A DNA stretch of 64,000 nucleotides, taken from contig VGFU01000001.1 in the NCBI GenBank assembly GCA_016868755.1, positions 104,071 to 168,070 on the forward strand. The letters are read 5' to 3'. Below the pieces are notes generated by a model that had not been told where the DNA came from, ran no database searches, and saw nothing but the letters and a program-made list of their open reading frames with translations. A program made the translations under genes and the position numbers. Below are positions 43,781-52,689 of this stretch, one piece after another (the first letter of the stretch is position 1; every line of letters starts with the position of its first letter). Source of the stretch: Bacteroidota bacterium (GTDB lineage Bacteria > Bacteroidota > Bacteroidia > Flavobacteriales > Schleiferiaceae).

Positions 43781-44970
43781 AGAAGTTGCTGGCCCTTATA
43801 GCCGTCGCCCTTGGCCTGACCGGCTGCGAAGACTACTTCGGTTCCAAGACCGACCTCGACTTTATTGAGGTTCCGAACTACGGAATCCGGGAGATCGCCT
43901 ACGTGCCCATTCAGCCGGCATTTGACGGATTTGTGCACCCGACCGACCTGTGCATCGGCTTTGACGAACTCATTTACGTCGTCGATGCGGGGACTGAAGA
44001 AATCGTGTGCCTCGACGAGTCGGGCGCTGAACAGGGACGGTTTAGCGTTCCGGGCGTGAAAACGGTCCGCCAAGACCGCCGGCTCGACCTGCTGGCGATT
44101 GGCACGCACGATACCAGCATTAATGGGGTGGCTTACACGCTTCCCGCCATTTACCGCATTAACCAAACGGAGCCAAACGGCTACGGACTGGACTACGCCC
44201 GAATCGTCCACAAAACGGTGCACCCGTTTTACTTCAAATCCACGTTTTCAACGGGCGACGCCAACGCGGAATTTGGCCAAATCGCCATTTTGGCGAGCGC
44301 CGACCCCACCCTCAACAACCGCTACTACGTGACCCGTCGCGGAACGATTACCAACAACGCCAACCAAGGTCCCGACCAGGCCGTGGTGCTGTTTGACGCC
44401 CAAGACCAGTACGTTTCGCCGCTGAGCGTAACCACCTCGGCTGGACTTTTTGCAAACTACTTCAAGGCGCCGCAGGGCATCGTCAGCTTTGCGCAGCCGC
44501 CCCAGCTCACCGCTCGGGCTGGCGACGATTTTTGGTACACCTCGCTCGACGCCAACCAAGAAATTCGCGTGCAGCAAATCAACCTGGTCGAAACGCCCTA
44601 CGGCGCCGACTACAAGCCCGGCGTGGCCTTGCCCAACCCCGACCGCACCGACCGCTGGATCGGTCAACCCGGACTGTTTGAGCGACCGGTGGGCATGGCG
44701 ATGGCCGGCGACCAAACGCGCTACCTCTTTGTGGTTGACGAGGCCAAAGATTCGGTCTTTCAGTTCACCGCCAACGGCCTTGAGGGAATACCGCCGCCCC
44801 CCGCGAGCGGAGAAACGCGCTACGCCAAAGTCTCGTTTGGCGGACGCGGAATCGGCCCCATGCAGTTCAATGGCCCCGTCGCCGTTGGCTACTGGCGCAG
44901 CATTCTCTACGTAGTCGACGCCGGCAACGGCCGGGTCAGCCGATTTAAGAACACCTTAGACTTCGATTAA
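43777..44970 (+). CDS. NHL-like repeat lipoprotein
   Basis: A 397-residue lipoprotein: the signal peptide MKKLLALIAVALGLTGC ends at the lipid-modified Cys (residue 17). Propeller-like repeats follow, including GFDELIYVVDAGTEEIVCLD, RYLFVVDEAKDSVFQFTA and SILYVVDAGNGRVSRFKNT, as in NHL/six-bladed propellers. It is probably a periplasm-facing or surface scaffold binding a ligand or partner protein; no catalytic motif is seen. Last of the seven overlapping genes. Confidence 0.78.
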   Translation: MKKLLALIAVALGLTGCEDYFGSKTDLDFIEVPNYGIREIAYVPIQPAFDGFVHPTDLCIGFDELIYVVDAGTEEIVCLDESGAEQGRFSVPGVKTVRQDRRLDLLAIGTHDTSINGVAYTLPAIYRINQTEPNGYGLDYARIVHKTVHPFYFKSTFSTGDANAEFGQIAILASADPTLNNRYYVTRRGTITNNANQGPDQAVVLFDAQDQYVSPLSVTTSAGLFANYFKAPQGIVSFAQPPQLTARAGDDFWYTSLDANQEIRVQQINLVETPYGADYKPGVALPNPDRTDRWIGQPGLFERPVGMAMAGDQTRYLFVVDEAKDSVFQFTANGLEGIPPPPASGETRYAKVSFGGRGIGPMQFNGPVAVGYWRSILYVVDAGNGRVSRFKNTLDFD

Positions 44971-45003
44971 CGTTTAACTAACCCTTCGCCCGCACTTTTG
45001 GGG

Positions 45004-45012
45004 TACCTTTGC
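45004..45012 (+). promoter_or_regulatory. Candidate -7 box for the 1101-residue secreted protein gene
   Basis: TACCTTTGC lies 25 nt before the ATG at 45037 and fits TAnnTTTG. It suggests the next gene has its own promoter. Confidence 0.4.
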
Positions 45013-45036
45013 CACAGCATCCATTTTGATCAAAAC

Positions 45037-48000
45037 ATGAAGCACGTTTACGCCCTTTTTGCCGCCCTGCTTGCGCTCGCGGCCTCGGCCACCAACCACC
45101 AAGTGCAGGTTGGCTCGAACTTTTTTAATCCGGCAAGCCTCACCGTTGCCTTGGGTGATACCGTCACTTGGACCCAGGTAAGTGGTGCCCACAACGTCAA
45201 TGGAAGCTTGGCTACCTTCCCGAGCAATCCTGCTGGTTTTACGAGTGGTGCCGTTGCTGGTGGAACCTGGACCTTTAGCCATCAATTCACCGTGGCCGGG
45301 GTGTACAACTACCAATGCGACCCCCACATTCCAGCTATGGTCGGAACCGTAACCGTAACCTCGGGCGGAACCTCAGTCCAAGCCGGTAGCTACACGTTTG
45401 GATCCAATGGTAACGTAACGAGTTTTGCTTACAACGGTCCCGTCCTCACAGGTGTTACGGCGAGTGCATTGACCAAAAACGGATTCACTTCAACGAGTGG
45501 CGCCAACGCATTTCGAGGCAATGACTGGCCTCTGGGCGCGACGAATGGAAGTAATACCTTCACGGGAAGCCTAGACCCAACAAAGTACATTGAATTCACG
45601 ATCACGGCCGCCACAGGTCAAACGTTTTCAAACCCCAAGGTTCGTTTTGACCTCTACCGCAGCTCAACGGGCCCACGCCAATACGCTTGGCGGTCTTCGC
45701 TAAATAACTATGCCACCAATATCGCCCTTGACTCTCTGGGCACAGGCGTAACTGCAGCAAACGGCGAAATGACCTTGACCGACGTAGCTCAGACCTACGC
45801 CGATAATGTTTTTCAGCTTACCCAAAGTAACCTAACCTCGGTAACCTTCCGTTTATACGGATACAATGCAGAAGCTGCTACCGGAACCGGAGGCCTACAA
45901 ACAGCCCTTGAATTCTTCGTTACCACATCTGGATCAGGTGGCGGCGGCGGAGGGGGCGGTGGTACAACCACTGGGCCGGCCGTTCGCGCCATTGGCACGA
46001 TTCGCGGCGTGAACAACGACGGCGTGGCCGACTCCAACAACGTGGTGGTGCGCCTCCGCGGAGTAGTGACGACCAACGACTTCCGTGCATCGGGCTACAC
46101 CTTCCACCTTCAGGACGCCACGGGCGGCATTGTGGTCTTCCGCAGCGCGGACTTGACCAACTACACCACGCCCTTGCGCGGTGATTCACTTGAAGTCTAC
46201 GGAACCATTAACCAGTTCAATGGTCTACTTCAGATTATTCCCGACACGATCAAACTTCGCGCCCAGAACCGACCGTTACCTTCTCCGTGGGTCGTCACCA
46301 ACTTCACCGAGGCTAATGAGGGCAAGCTCGTGCGAATCAATAACCTGAGTGTATCAACCTGGCCGGCAACATGGTCAGGCAGTGGGCAGAACATTACCCT
46401 TACCGACGGCAGCAATAGCTACACCATGCGCGTTGTTCCGCTTTCGGGTATGTGGAACCGTCCGCAGCCCTCGGGCATGATTGATGTGATTGGCGGACTT
46501 CAGCAGTTCGACAACACGCTACCCTACACGAGCGGATACCAAATTTTCCCGCGCGACACCAACGACGTGATTCCCGTCGTTGTCACCACGCCAACCATTC
46601 GTTTTGTCGGAAGCAGTGCCATCATTCTTGAAGGCAACGTCAGCCAGACGATCAAGCTTCACGTGCAGCCGCACCTTATGGCGGCCGGCAGCGTGACCCT
46701 CACAGCCTCACCGGGAACCGGTTTCGTGTTGGGCACCGACGCCACCACGACGCCAGCCTTGAGCGGAACCACCTTGACGCTGCCCGTACCGATCATGGCC
46801 GACACCGTGAGCTTTAGCGTCAACGTGATCGACGACAGCAACATTGAAGGGAATGAAAATGTACTGTTCACGCTTACTTCGGGCAGCACCGGTCTGACCT
46901 TGGGCGCGCCCTCGACGTTCACCTTCACGATCGCCGACAACGACGTCTACATTCCGACCCGCACCCTTCCGCAGGTAAAAGGAATCAACGCCCAGGGAAT
47001 TCCCGATTCCAACAATAAAATGTGCAAGCTGGTCGGAACCGTGCTCGGCGTAAACACCCAGACCTTTGCCACCACCGGCAACCTGGCCTTTACCATCCAC
47101 GACGGCAGCGTGGGCTTCGGCGTCTTTGGGGCAGGCACCAAAAACCTCGGCTACACGGTCAATGAAGGCGATGTCGTGCGTATCATCGGCGTCATCGGGC
47201 ACTTCAACGGCCTCGCCCAAATCAACGCGGACTCCATCGTTGTGGTGAGCACGAACGCGACCCTCCCGACCCCCGTCGTCATCACCGAACTCGGCGAGGT
47301 GACCGAAAGCCAACTGATCCGCATGAACGACGTGTACGTCATCAACCCGGCGCAGTGGACCAACGCAGGTTCTGGATTCTCGGTAAACGTAACCGACGGC
47401 ACCGACACCATTCAGCTGCGCATTGACGCCGACGTTAGCGACGTATACAATTCAGTCTGCCCTGTCGGAACCTTCGACGTAGTTGGAATCGGCGGACAGT
47501 TTGACAACAGCGCACCGCACACCAGCGGCTACCAGTTCCTGCCGCGCTACTTGGCCGACTTCATCTACCCCATTCCCGTGACCTACGACCTTGCCATTAC
47601 CGAGGTAATGCCGAGCTCCAACGACGCCAACAGCGCCATTAACGAAGACTGGTTTGAAATCACCAACTACGGCACGACGGCTGTTGACCTGGCCGGATTC
47701 AGCTGGGACGACAACTCGTGGAACCCCGGCACGGTGGTCTTCCCGAGCGTAACCATCAACCCCGGCGAAGCCATCGTGGTCGCCCAAATTGATTCGGCCA
47801 ACGAAGCCGCCTTCCGCGCCGCGTGGAACCTCGGACCTTGGGTTCAGGTGCTCGTCAACCAGGATTTTGCCTCGTCGCAGCCCAGCTTTAGCGCCAGCGG
47901 CGACGGCGTCGTCCTCTTTGACACGTCAGCCACGGCCATCGAAGTGTGCCGCGCCGAATACACCAACGCCCTCGCTGGCTACAGCGTCGAGTTTGACACC

Positions 48001-48342
48001 GCCTGCACCTACCTCGGCAATGCGGCCGTGGGTGTGCGCGGAGCCTACGCCTCTACCGGCAACGACGTCGGCTCGCCTGGCAACCAAACCGTTGGTTTGG
48101 GCGAAGGCCAGCTCTTAATCGGGCTGCACCCCAACCCCACCACGGGCACGGTGCACCTCCAGCTTCCGGGCGTATCGACCTACCGCATCGCGGTGCGAAA
48201 TCTAAACGGTCAAATTCTTGCTAACCAGCAGGTTAATGCCGACCGCGCCGAAATTAACCTGAGTGCGCTCGCTCGTGGCATGTACCTTGTAGAGGTAGTA
48301 AGCGAAGCCGGCCGAACCACCCAACGCGTGGTTCTGCAGTAA
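45037..48342 (+). CDS. Multidomain secreted protein: cupredoxin, OB-like, Calx-beta, lamin-tail, T9SS tail
   Basis: An 1101-residue exported protein (signal MKHVYALFAALLALAASA). Domains in order: a plastocyanin/azurin-like cupredoxin (about 20-110) with copper-ligand pattern His in GAHNV and Cys/His/Met in YQCDPHIPAM; a beta-sandwich (about 115-295); a poly-Gly linker (about 302-310); an OB/DUF5689-like domain (about 315-515); a Calx-beta module (about 520-640, NVIDDSNIEGNENVLF); a second OB-like domain (about 645-845); a lamin-tail domain (about 848-985, ITEVMPSSNDANSAINEDWF); and a T9SS sorting tail (IGLHPNPTTGTVHLQL). It closes the surface locus; OB plus lamin-tail pairs are typical of extracellular nucleases, but no nuclease core is present here. 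Confidence 0.82.
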   Translation: MKHVYALFAALLALAASATNHQVQVGSNFFNPASLTVALGDTVTWTQVSGAHNVNGSLATFPSNPAGFTSGAVAGGTWTFSHQFTVAGVYNYQCDPHIPAMVGTVTVTSGGTSVQAGSYTFGSNGNVTSFAYNGPVLTGVTASALTKNGFTSTSGANAFRGNDWPLGATNGSNTFTGSLDPTKYIEFTITAATGQTFSNPKVRFDLYRSSTGPRQYAWRSSLNNYATNIALDSLGTGVTAANGEMTLTDVAQTYADNVFQLTQSNLTSVTFRLYGYNAEAATGTGGLQTALEFFVTTSGSGGGGGGGGGTTTGPAVRAIGTIRGVNNDGVADSNNVVVRLRGVVTTNDFRASGYTFHLQDATGGIVVFRSADLTNYTTPLRGDSLEVYGTINQFNGLLQIIPDTIKLRAQNRPLPSPWVVTNFTEANEGKLVRINNLSVSTWPATWSGSGQNITLTDGSNSYTMRVVPLSGMWNRPQPSGMIDVIGGLQQFDNTLPYTSGYQIFPRDTNDVIPVVVTTPTIRFVGSSAIILEGNVSQTIKLHVQPHLMAAGSVTLTASPGTGFVLGTDATTTPALSGTTLTLPVPIMADTVSFSVNVIDDSNIEGNENVLFTLTSGSTGLTLGAPSTFTFTIADNDVYIPTRTLPQVKGINAQGIPDSNNKMCKLVGTVLGVNTQTFATTGNLAFTIHDGSVGFGVFGAGTKNLGYTVNEGDVVRIIGVIGHFNGLAQINADSIVVVSTNATLPTPVVITELGEVTESQLIRMNDVYVINPAQWTNAGSGFSVNVTDGTDTIQLRIDADVSDVYNSVCPVGTFDVVGIGGQFDNSAPHTSGYQFLPRYLADFIYPIPVTYDLAITEVMPSSNDANSAINEDWFEITNYGTTAVDLAGFSWDDNSWNPGTVVFPSVTINPGEAIVVAQIDSANEAAFRAAWNLGPWVQVLVNQDFASSQPSFSASGDGVVLFDTSATAIEVCRAEYTNALAGYSVEFDTACTYLGNAAVGVRGAYASTGNDVGSPGNQTVGLGEGQLLIGLHPNPTTGTVHLQLPGVSTYRIAVRNLNGQILANQQVNADRAEINLSALARGMYLVEVVSEAGRTTQRVVLQ

Positions 48343-48369
48343 GGCGGACTTCGAAATCCCATTTGCTCT

Positions 48370-48403
48370 GAGCCGCTCCCACCTTGGGGGCGGCTCTTTT
48401 TTT
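48370..48403 (+). terminator. Intrinsic terminator after the 1101-residue protein gene
   Basis: Arms GAGCCGC and GCGGCTC, extended by CCC/GGG, followed by a run of seven T. Confidence 0.85.
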
Positions 48404-48416
48404 GGTTCAATCACTA

Positions 48417-48447
48417 TTGCAAGATGATTTCGCGGTCGTATATTTGC
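48417..48447 (+). promoter_or_regulatory. tRNA-Gly promoter
   Basis: TTG at 48417-48419, a 19-bp spacer, then TATATTTGC at 48439-48447: a full match to the Bacteroidota consensus TTG-N19-TAnnTTTG. The tRNA 5' end follows 11 nt later. It is the clearest promoter in the window. Confidence 0.75.
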
Positions 48448-48457
48448 ACTCCCCAAC

Positions 48458-48533
<76 letters not shown>

Positions 48534-48540
48534 GGTCAAA

Positions 48541-48566
48541 ACCCGCCCCAACCGGCGGGTTTTTTC
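48541..48566 (+). terminator. Intrinsic terminator after tRNA-Gly
   Basis: ACCCGCC, a short CCAACC loop and GGCGGGT, followed by a T run; 8 nt after the tRNA 3' end. Confidence 0.88.
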
Positions 48567-48580
48567 ATTGCCGAAGTATC

Positions 48581-48607
48581 AGTTACTAGTTACTAGTTAC
48601 TAGTTGC
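48581..48607 (+). repeat. Heptamer repeat array (intergenic)
   Basis: Three AGTTACT units plus AGTTGCA, just after the tRNA-Gly terminator and before the 3' end of the SpoU methyltransferase gene. Same 7-bp family as in leuS, mutS and at 58.4 kb. Confidence 0.8.
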
Positions 48608-48622
48608 ATTAAGTGTGCGTAC

Positions 48623-49162
48623 TCAAAGCCCGCGGTAGCGGCGGCAGGCCTCCCAGAGCACCGCTCCGCCGCACACGCTCACATTCAGCGAGTGCTTGAG
48701 GCCGAACTGCGGAACCTCCAGCGCCCCGTCGCACAGCGACAGCGTGCCAGGCTCCACGCCGCTCACTTCGTTGCCAAAGACCAGCACGATCCCCGCGGCC
48801 GGAGTGGGCATCGAAGCCAGCGACACCGACGCGTCGGTCTGCTCCACGGCGTAGACAGCCATGCCCGCGGCCCGAGCGGCGGCGATCGCCTCGGCAGCAT
48901 CTGAAAATCCGCGCCAGGGAACAGTTTCGGTCGCACCCAACGCCACCTTGTCGAGCTGCACGTGGGGCGGACGGCACGAATAACCGCTCAGCCAAAGCTC
49001 GGCCAACCCAAAGGCGTCGGCGGTGCGAAAAAACGAGCCAACGTTGTGGGCACTTCGCAGGTTTTCGAGCAGCGCCACCACCGGAATCCGTTCAGAAGGA
49101 GACGCGAAGCGTTCCGCACGAATTTCCTCGGTTAGCCGTTTGCGCATGGTTATCTTCGCCAT
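48623..49162 (-). CDS. SpoU/TrmH family RNA 2'-O-methyltransferase
   Basis: A 179-residue SPOUT enzyme with the three knot motifs: LRSAHNVGSFFRTADAFG (motif 1), IVLVFGNEVSGV (motif 2) and SLNVSVCGGAVLWEACR (motif 3). The short length without an extra RNA-binding domain fits the tRNA-type group; the target nucleotide is not determined. Divergent from mutS (24 nt between starts). Confidence 0.9.
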   Translation of the reverse strand: MAKITMRKRLTEEIRAERFASPSERIPVVALLENLRSAHNVGSFFRTADAFGLAELWLSGYSCRPPHVQLDKVALGATETVPWRGFSDAAEAIAAARAAGMAVYAVEQTDASVSLASMPTPAAGIVLVFGNEVSGVEPGTLSLCDGALEVPQFGLKHSLNVSVCGGAVLWEACRRYRGL

Positions 49163-49168
49163 TCCGCC

Positions 49169-49177
49169 GCAAAGGTA
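49169..49177 (-). promoter_or_regulatory. Candidate -7 box for the SpoU methyltransferase gene
   Basis: TACCTTTGC on the minus strand, 7-15 nt upstream of the ATG at 49162; fits TAnnTTTG with a very short leader. Confidence 0.4.
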
Positions 49178-49186
49178 GGTCGCGCT

Positions 49187-51841
49187 ATGGCTAAGAAACC
49201 CGCAGAAACTCCGCTGATGACGCAGTACAACGCCCTCAAGGCGGAGTACCCGGAGGCCCTGCTGCTGTTCCGCGTAGGCGACTTTTATGAAACCTTTGGC
49301 GACGACGCGGTGGCCACCGCCAAAGCCCTCGACATCGTGCTAACCAAGCGCTCCAACGGGGCCGCGGCCGACATGCCGCTGGCGGGTTTTCCGCACCACG
49401 CCCTCGACGCCTACATGCCCCGCCTCGTCAAGGCCGGGTTCAAGGTCGCCATCTGCGAGCAGCTCGAAGACCCCAAGTCGGTCAAAGGCATTGTCAAGCG
49501 CGGCGTTACCGAGGTCGTCACTCCCGGAATCGCCCACCACGAAACCCTGCTGAGCGCGCGGACCAACAATTTTCTTGCTGCCCTCCACCTCGACGGCCCA
49601 CTGCTCGGCCTCGCCCTGGTCGACGTGTCCACGGGCGAGTTTTTTGCCGCCGAAGGACCGCTTGGCGAAATCGACCCGTGGATGCAGTCGTTTAAACCCA
49701 GCGAGGTGGTGTTCAACCGCCGAGCGGGCGTCGACCGTGCCCTGTTTGGGTCCGCCGTGCCCAGCGGCCTCGAAGACTGGGTGTTTGCCTCTGAGTTTGC
49801 CGCGCGCATGCTGGCGGACCACTTCGGAACCGCCTCCCTCAAGGGCTTTGGCCTCGACGACGCTCCGCTGGCCACCATTGCCTGCGGCGCCCTGCTGCAC
49901 TACCTGCGCCAGGCCCAGTACGCCAACTGGACGCACATCGAGCGCATCCAGCGCCTGCGCCCCGCAACCCACCTGTGGATGGACCGCTTCACGGTGCGGA
50001 ACCTTGAACTCTTTGGCTCGGCCCACCCTGGCGGAGTCGGCCTCATCGACGTGCTCGACGCGACCGCCAACCCAATGGGCGCGCGGCTCCTTCGTCGCTG
50101 GCTGGCCATGCCGCTCCTCGACCCCCAGGCCCTGGGCCGCCGTCACGACGCCGTCGCCTGGGCCCTCGACCACCCTGAGCCCGCCGCCCGCTCCGCGGCC
50201 GTCCTCGCTGAGCTCCCCGACCTCGAGCGCATGGCCACCCGGCTCGCTACGGGCCGCATGGGCCCTCGCGACCTGCGCGCCCTCGCCCATGCCGTCGCCC
50301 GGATCAACGAACTTGCCTCGGAACTCAACGGGTCCGAACCCCTCGAGCACCTGCTGGCCGCCCTCGACCCCCTTGAGGCCTGGAGTTCCGACATCTTCGG
50401 CACCCTTTCGCCTGAGCCCCCCGTGCTCCTCGCCAAGGGCGGCGCCATCGCCCCGGGCGTAGACCCCGAGCTCGACCGCTACCGCCTGCTCAAGTACGAC
50501 GCCCGCTCCGTGCTCGAAGGCATTCTGCAGGTAGAGTCCGACCGCAGCGGAATCCCCTCGCTCAAGCTCGACTTCAACAACGTCTTTGGCTACTACCTCG
50601 AGGTGCGCAACACCCACAAGGACCGTGTCCCCGCCGACTGGATCCGCAAGCAAACCCTGGTCAACGCCGAGCGCTATATCACCCCGGAGCTCAAAGAACA
50701 AGAAGAGGGCATCCTTCAGGCTGATTCGCGCATTGCCGACCTAGAAGCCAAGCTCTTCGCCGATCTGGTCGCGCGCGCGCAGCGCGCGATCCCCGCCCTC
50801 CTGCGGAACGCGCGGGCCCTGGCTGAGCTCGACGTGCTTCTGAACTTCGCGACCCTAGCGCGGCGCCACCGTTGGATCCGTCCGCAGTTCGCGTCGCCGT
50901 GGGCTACGCCGGCCGGCGAGCCACTAGCCACTAGCAACCAGTTGCCAGCTGGACGGAGCCAGCAGCTGGCAACTAGCAGCTGGAACGTTTCCGCCGGCCG
51001 CCATCCCGTCATCGAGCAGCGGCTGCCGAGCGACCAGCCCTATATTCCCAACGACGTGTGCCTGGACGCCGCCGGCGAGCACATATGGATGATTACCGGG
51101 CCCAACATGTCGGGTAAATCTGCGCTGCTTCGCCAAACTGCCCTGCAGGCGGTGATGGCGCAAATCGGAAGTTTTGTGGCCGCCGACCGCGCCGAACTTC
51201 CGCTTTTGGATCGGGTCTTTGTGCGCGTGGGCGCCAGCGACAACCTCAGCGCCGGCGAATCGACCTTCATGGTCGAAATGGCTGAAACCGCCTCCATCCT
51301 CAACGGCCTCACCGACCGCAGCTTGGTGCTGCTTGACGAAATCGGGCGCGGAACCGCCACCTACGACGGCCTCAGCATCGCCCAGGCCATCGCCGAATAC
51401 CTTCACGACCACCCCTTCAAGCCGTTGGTGCTGTTTGCCACCCACTACCACGAGCTCAACGAGCTGGCCGACCACCTTCCGGGCATTGGCAACCGCCACG
51501 TGCGCATTCAGGAACTCGATGGCCGCATGATCTTCTTGCGCACCCTCGCTGAGGGCGGATCCTCGCACTCCTTCGGCATCGAAGTCGCCCGCATGGCCGG
51601 AATGCCGCCGAGCGTGGTGCTTCGGGCCCGTTCCGTTTTGCGCGAGCTTGAAAAAAATTCAAATCCGGAAAAATCCGAACGAAATCCTGGGACGCCCGCA
51701 GCCCAACTTTCCTTCATTCAGTGGGAGGACCCCGCCGCCCAGGCCTGGCGCGCCGAACTCGAGGGACTCGACCCCAACGCCATCACGCCCATGGACGCCC
51801 TAATGCTGCTCCATCGCTGGAAAAATGAATTTGGGGCCTAA
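49187..51841 (+). CDS. mutS: DNA mismatch repair protein MutS with a repeat-derived insertion
   Basis: An 884-residue MutS. The mismatch-reading FxE motif lies in FRVGDFYETFG; the ATPase has Walker A GPNMSGKSALLRQ (about residue 637), Walker B LVLLDEIGRGTATYDG and FATHYHELNELA. Oddity: at about residues 577-600, just before the conserved GRHPVIE segment, an insertion (AGEPLATSNQLPAGR and on) is encoded by nine 7-bp units. A second repeat family contributes the KNSNPEKSERNP stretch near the C-terminus (51.66 kb). Reading frame and motifs are intact. Confidence 0.96.
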   Translation: MAKKPAETPLMTQYNALKAEYPEALLLFRVGDFYETFGDDAVATAKALDIVLTKRSNGAAADMPLAGFPHHALDAYMPRLVKAGFKVAICEQLEDPKSVKGIVKRGVTEVVTPGIAHHETLLSARTNNFLAALHLDGPLLGLALVDVSTGEFFAAEGPLGEIDPWMQSFKPSEVVFNRRAGVDRALFGSAVPSGLEDWVFASEFAARMLADHFGTASLKGFGLDDAPLATIACGALLHYLRQAQYANWTHIERIQRLRPATHLWMDRFTVRNLELFGSAHPGGVGLIDVLDATANPMGARLLRRWLAMPLLDPQALGRRHDAVAWALDHPEPAARSAAVLAELPDLERMATRLATGRMGPRDLRALAHAVARINELASELNGSEPLEHLLAALDPLEAWSSDIFGTLSPEPPVLLAKGGAIAPGVDPELDRYRLLKYDARSVLEGILQVESDRSGIPSLKLDFNNVFGYYLEVRNTHKDRVPADWIRKQTLVNAERYITPELKEQEEGILQADSRIADLEAKLFADLVARAQRAIPALLRNARALAELDVLLNFATLARRHRWIRPQFASPWATPAGEPLATSNQLPAGRSQQLATSSWNVSAGRHPVIEQRLPSDQPYIPNDVCLDAAGEHIWMITGPNMSGKSALLRQTALQAVMAQIGSFVAADRAELPLLDRVFVRVGASDNLSAGESTFMVEMAETASILNGLTDRSLVLLDEIGRGTATYDGLSIAQAIAEYLHDHPFKPLVLFATHYHELNELADHLPGIGNRHVRIQELDGRMIFLRTLAEGGSSHSFGIEVARMAGMPPSVVLRARSVLRELEKNSNPEKSERNPGTPAAQLSFIQWEDPAAQAWRAELEGLDPNAITPMDALMLLHRWKNEFGA
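50920..50982 (+). repeat. Heptamer repeat array inside mutS
   Basis: Nine consecutive 7-bp units in register: GCCACTA twice, GCAACCA, GTTGCCA, GCTGGAC, GGAGCCA, GCAGCTG, GCAACTA, GCAGCTG. The 63-bp total keeps the frame. AGTTGCCAGCTG and CAGCTGGCAACT inside it form an inverted repeat able to make a hairpin. Confidence 0.8.
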
Positions 51842-51883
51842 ACCGACCACCCAATTATTCGGATTTTTCCGGATTTACTTTTT
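51661..51883. repeat. REPIN-like inverted motif pair, locus 1
   Basis: A minus-oriented copy at 51661-51679 (inside mutS) and a plus-oriented copy at 51857-51883 (after mutS). The plus copy consists of ATTCGGAT, TTTT, CCGGATTTACTTTTT. The 19-base core of the minus copy is its exact reverse complement. Confidence 0.65.
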
Positions 51884-51892
51884 CCCAAAAAA

Positions 51893-51918
51893 CAAAAAGC
51901 CCGACCTAACGGCCGGGC
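51893..51918 (-). terminator. Intrinsic terminator of the OmpA lipoprotein gene
   Basis: On the minus strand GCCCGGCC, GTTA loop and GGTCGGGC are followed by TTTTTG, 25 nt after the OmpA stop codon. Confidence 0.75.
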
Positions 51919-51942
51919 CCTTCGCTCACGAGCCTTGCTCGC

Positions 51943-52677
51943 TTACTTGATCACCACGAATTCTACGCGGCGGTTGTGCTGGTCCTTCTTGGAGATTGGG
52001 TCTCCTTCGCCTTTGGTCACCACCTCAAAGCGGGACTCGGGAAGGCTGAAGATCGTAGTCAGGGCGCGAAGAACGGCCTTGGCGCGGCGCTCGCCCACCT
52101 TGAGGTTGGTCTTCTCTGAACCCGTCTTGTCGGCGTGGCCGATGATCTGCAGGCGCAGGCTCGGATTCGCCTTGAGCATCTTGGCAACCACCGCAAGCTT
52201 GGCTTCTTCCTCTGGCGTAACCGTTACGCTGTTGGTAGCAAACTTGATCTCGGGGATGAAGGCGCTGGCAACTTGGTTGTTGATGCCGCCGGTCTCGATG
52301 CGCTTGCCTTGGAAGTTCACCAACGAACCCGCGGGCGTGTTGGGCTCTTTGTCCTTGCTGTCTGAAACTCCGTCGCCGTCGCTGTCGAGCTCGGCACCAC
52401 TGGCATCTACGCGCACGCCGCGCTGGCTGAACGGATCCACGTCCAATTCATGACGCACTCCATCGCCGTCGAGGTCGAGCGCACGGCCTGAACCGTCCAC
52501 CAAGGCGCCCTTCGGCGTATTGGGCTCGAGGTCGAACGCGTCTGAAACGCCGTCACCGTCGCCGTCTTTTTGAACTTTAGCCAATTCGCCTTTGAGCGAG
52601 GCCACTTCGGTTTCGAGGTCTTTCACGCCGCACGAAGCCAGCATCAAGGCGCTGGCGGCAAGAGCTACGTACTTCAT
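51943..52677 (-). CDS. OmpA family lipoprotein with calcium-binding-like repeats
   Basis: A 244-residue outer-membrane lipoprotein: signal peptide ending LASC (Cys 16), a short coiled-coil-like segment (DLETEVASLKGELAKVQKD), three Asp-rich thrombospondin type 3-like repeats (DGDGDGVSDAFDLEPNTP, LDLDGDGVRHELDVDP, DSDGDGVSDSKDKEPNTP), and a C-terminal OmpA domain (LQIIGHADKTGSEKTNLKVGE, with GERRAKAV). It should tether the outer membrane to peptidoglycan. Separate promoter upstream. Confidence 0.93.
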   Translation of the reverse strand: MKYVALAASALMLASCGVKDLETEVASLKGELAKVQKDGDGDGVSDAFDLEPNTPKGALVDGSGRALDLDGDGVRHELDVDPFSQRGVRVDASGAELDSDGDGVSDSKDKEPNTPAGSLVNFQGKRIETGGINNQVASAFIPEIKFATNSVTVTPEEEAKLAVVAKMLKANPSLRLQIIGHADKTGSEKTNLKVGERRAKAVLRALTTIFSLPESRFEVVTKGEGDPISKKDQHNRRVEFVVIK

Positions 52678-52689
52678 AAATCGTTTTTG

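Noticed and set aside
48581..48607. CRISPR-like array
   Set aside because: Units are 7 bp without spacers; no cas genes are present.
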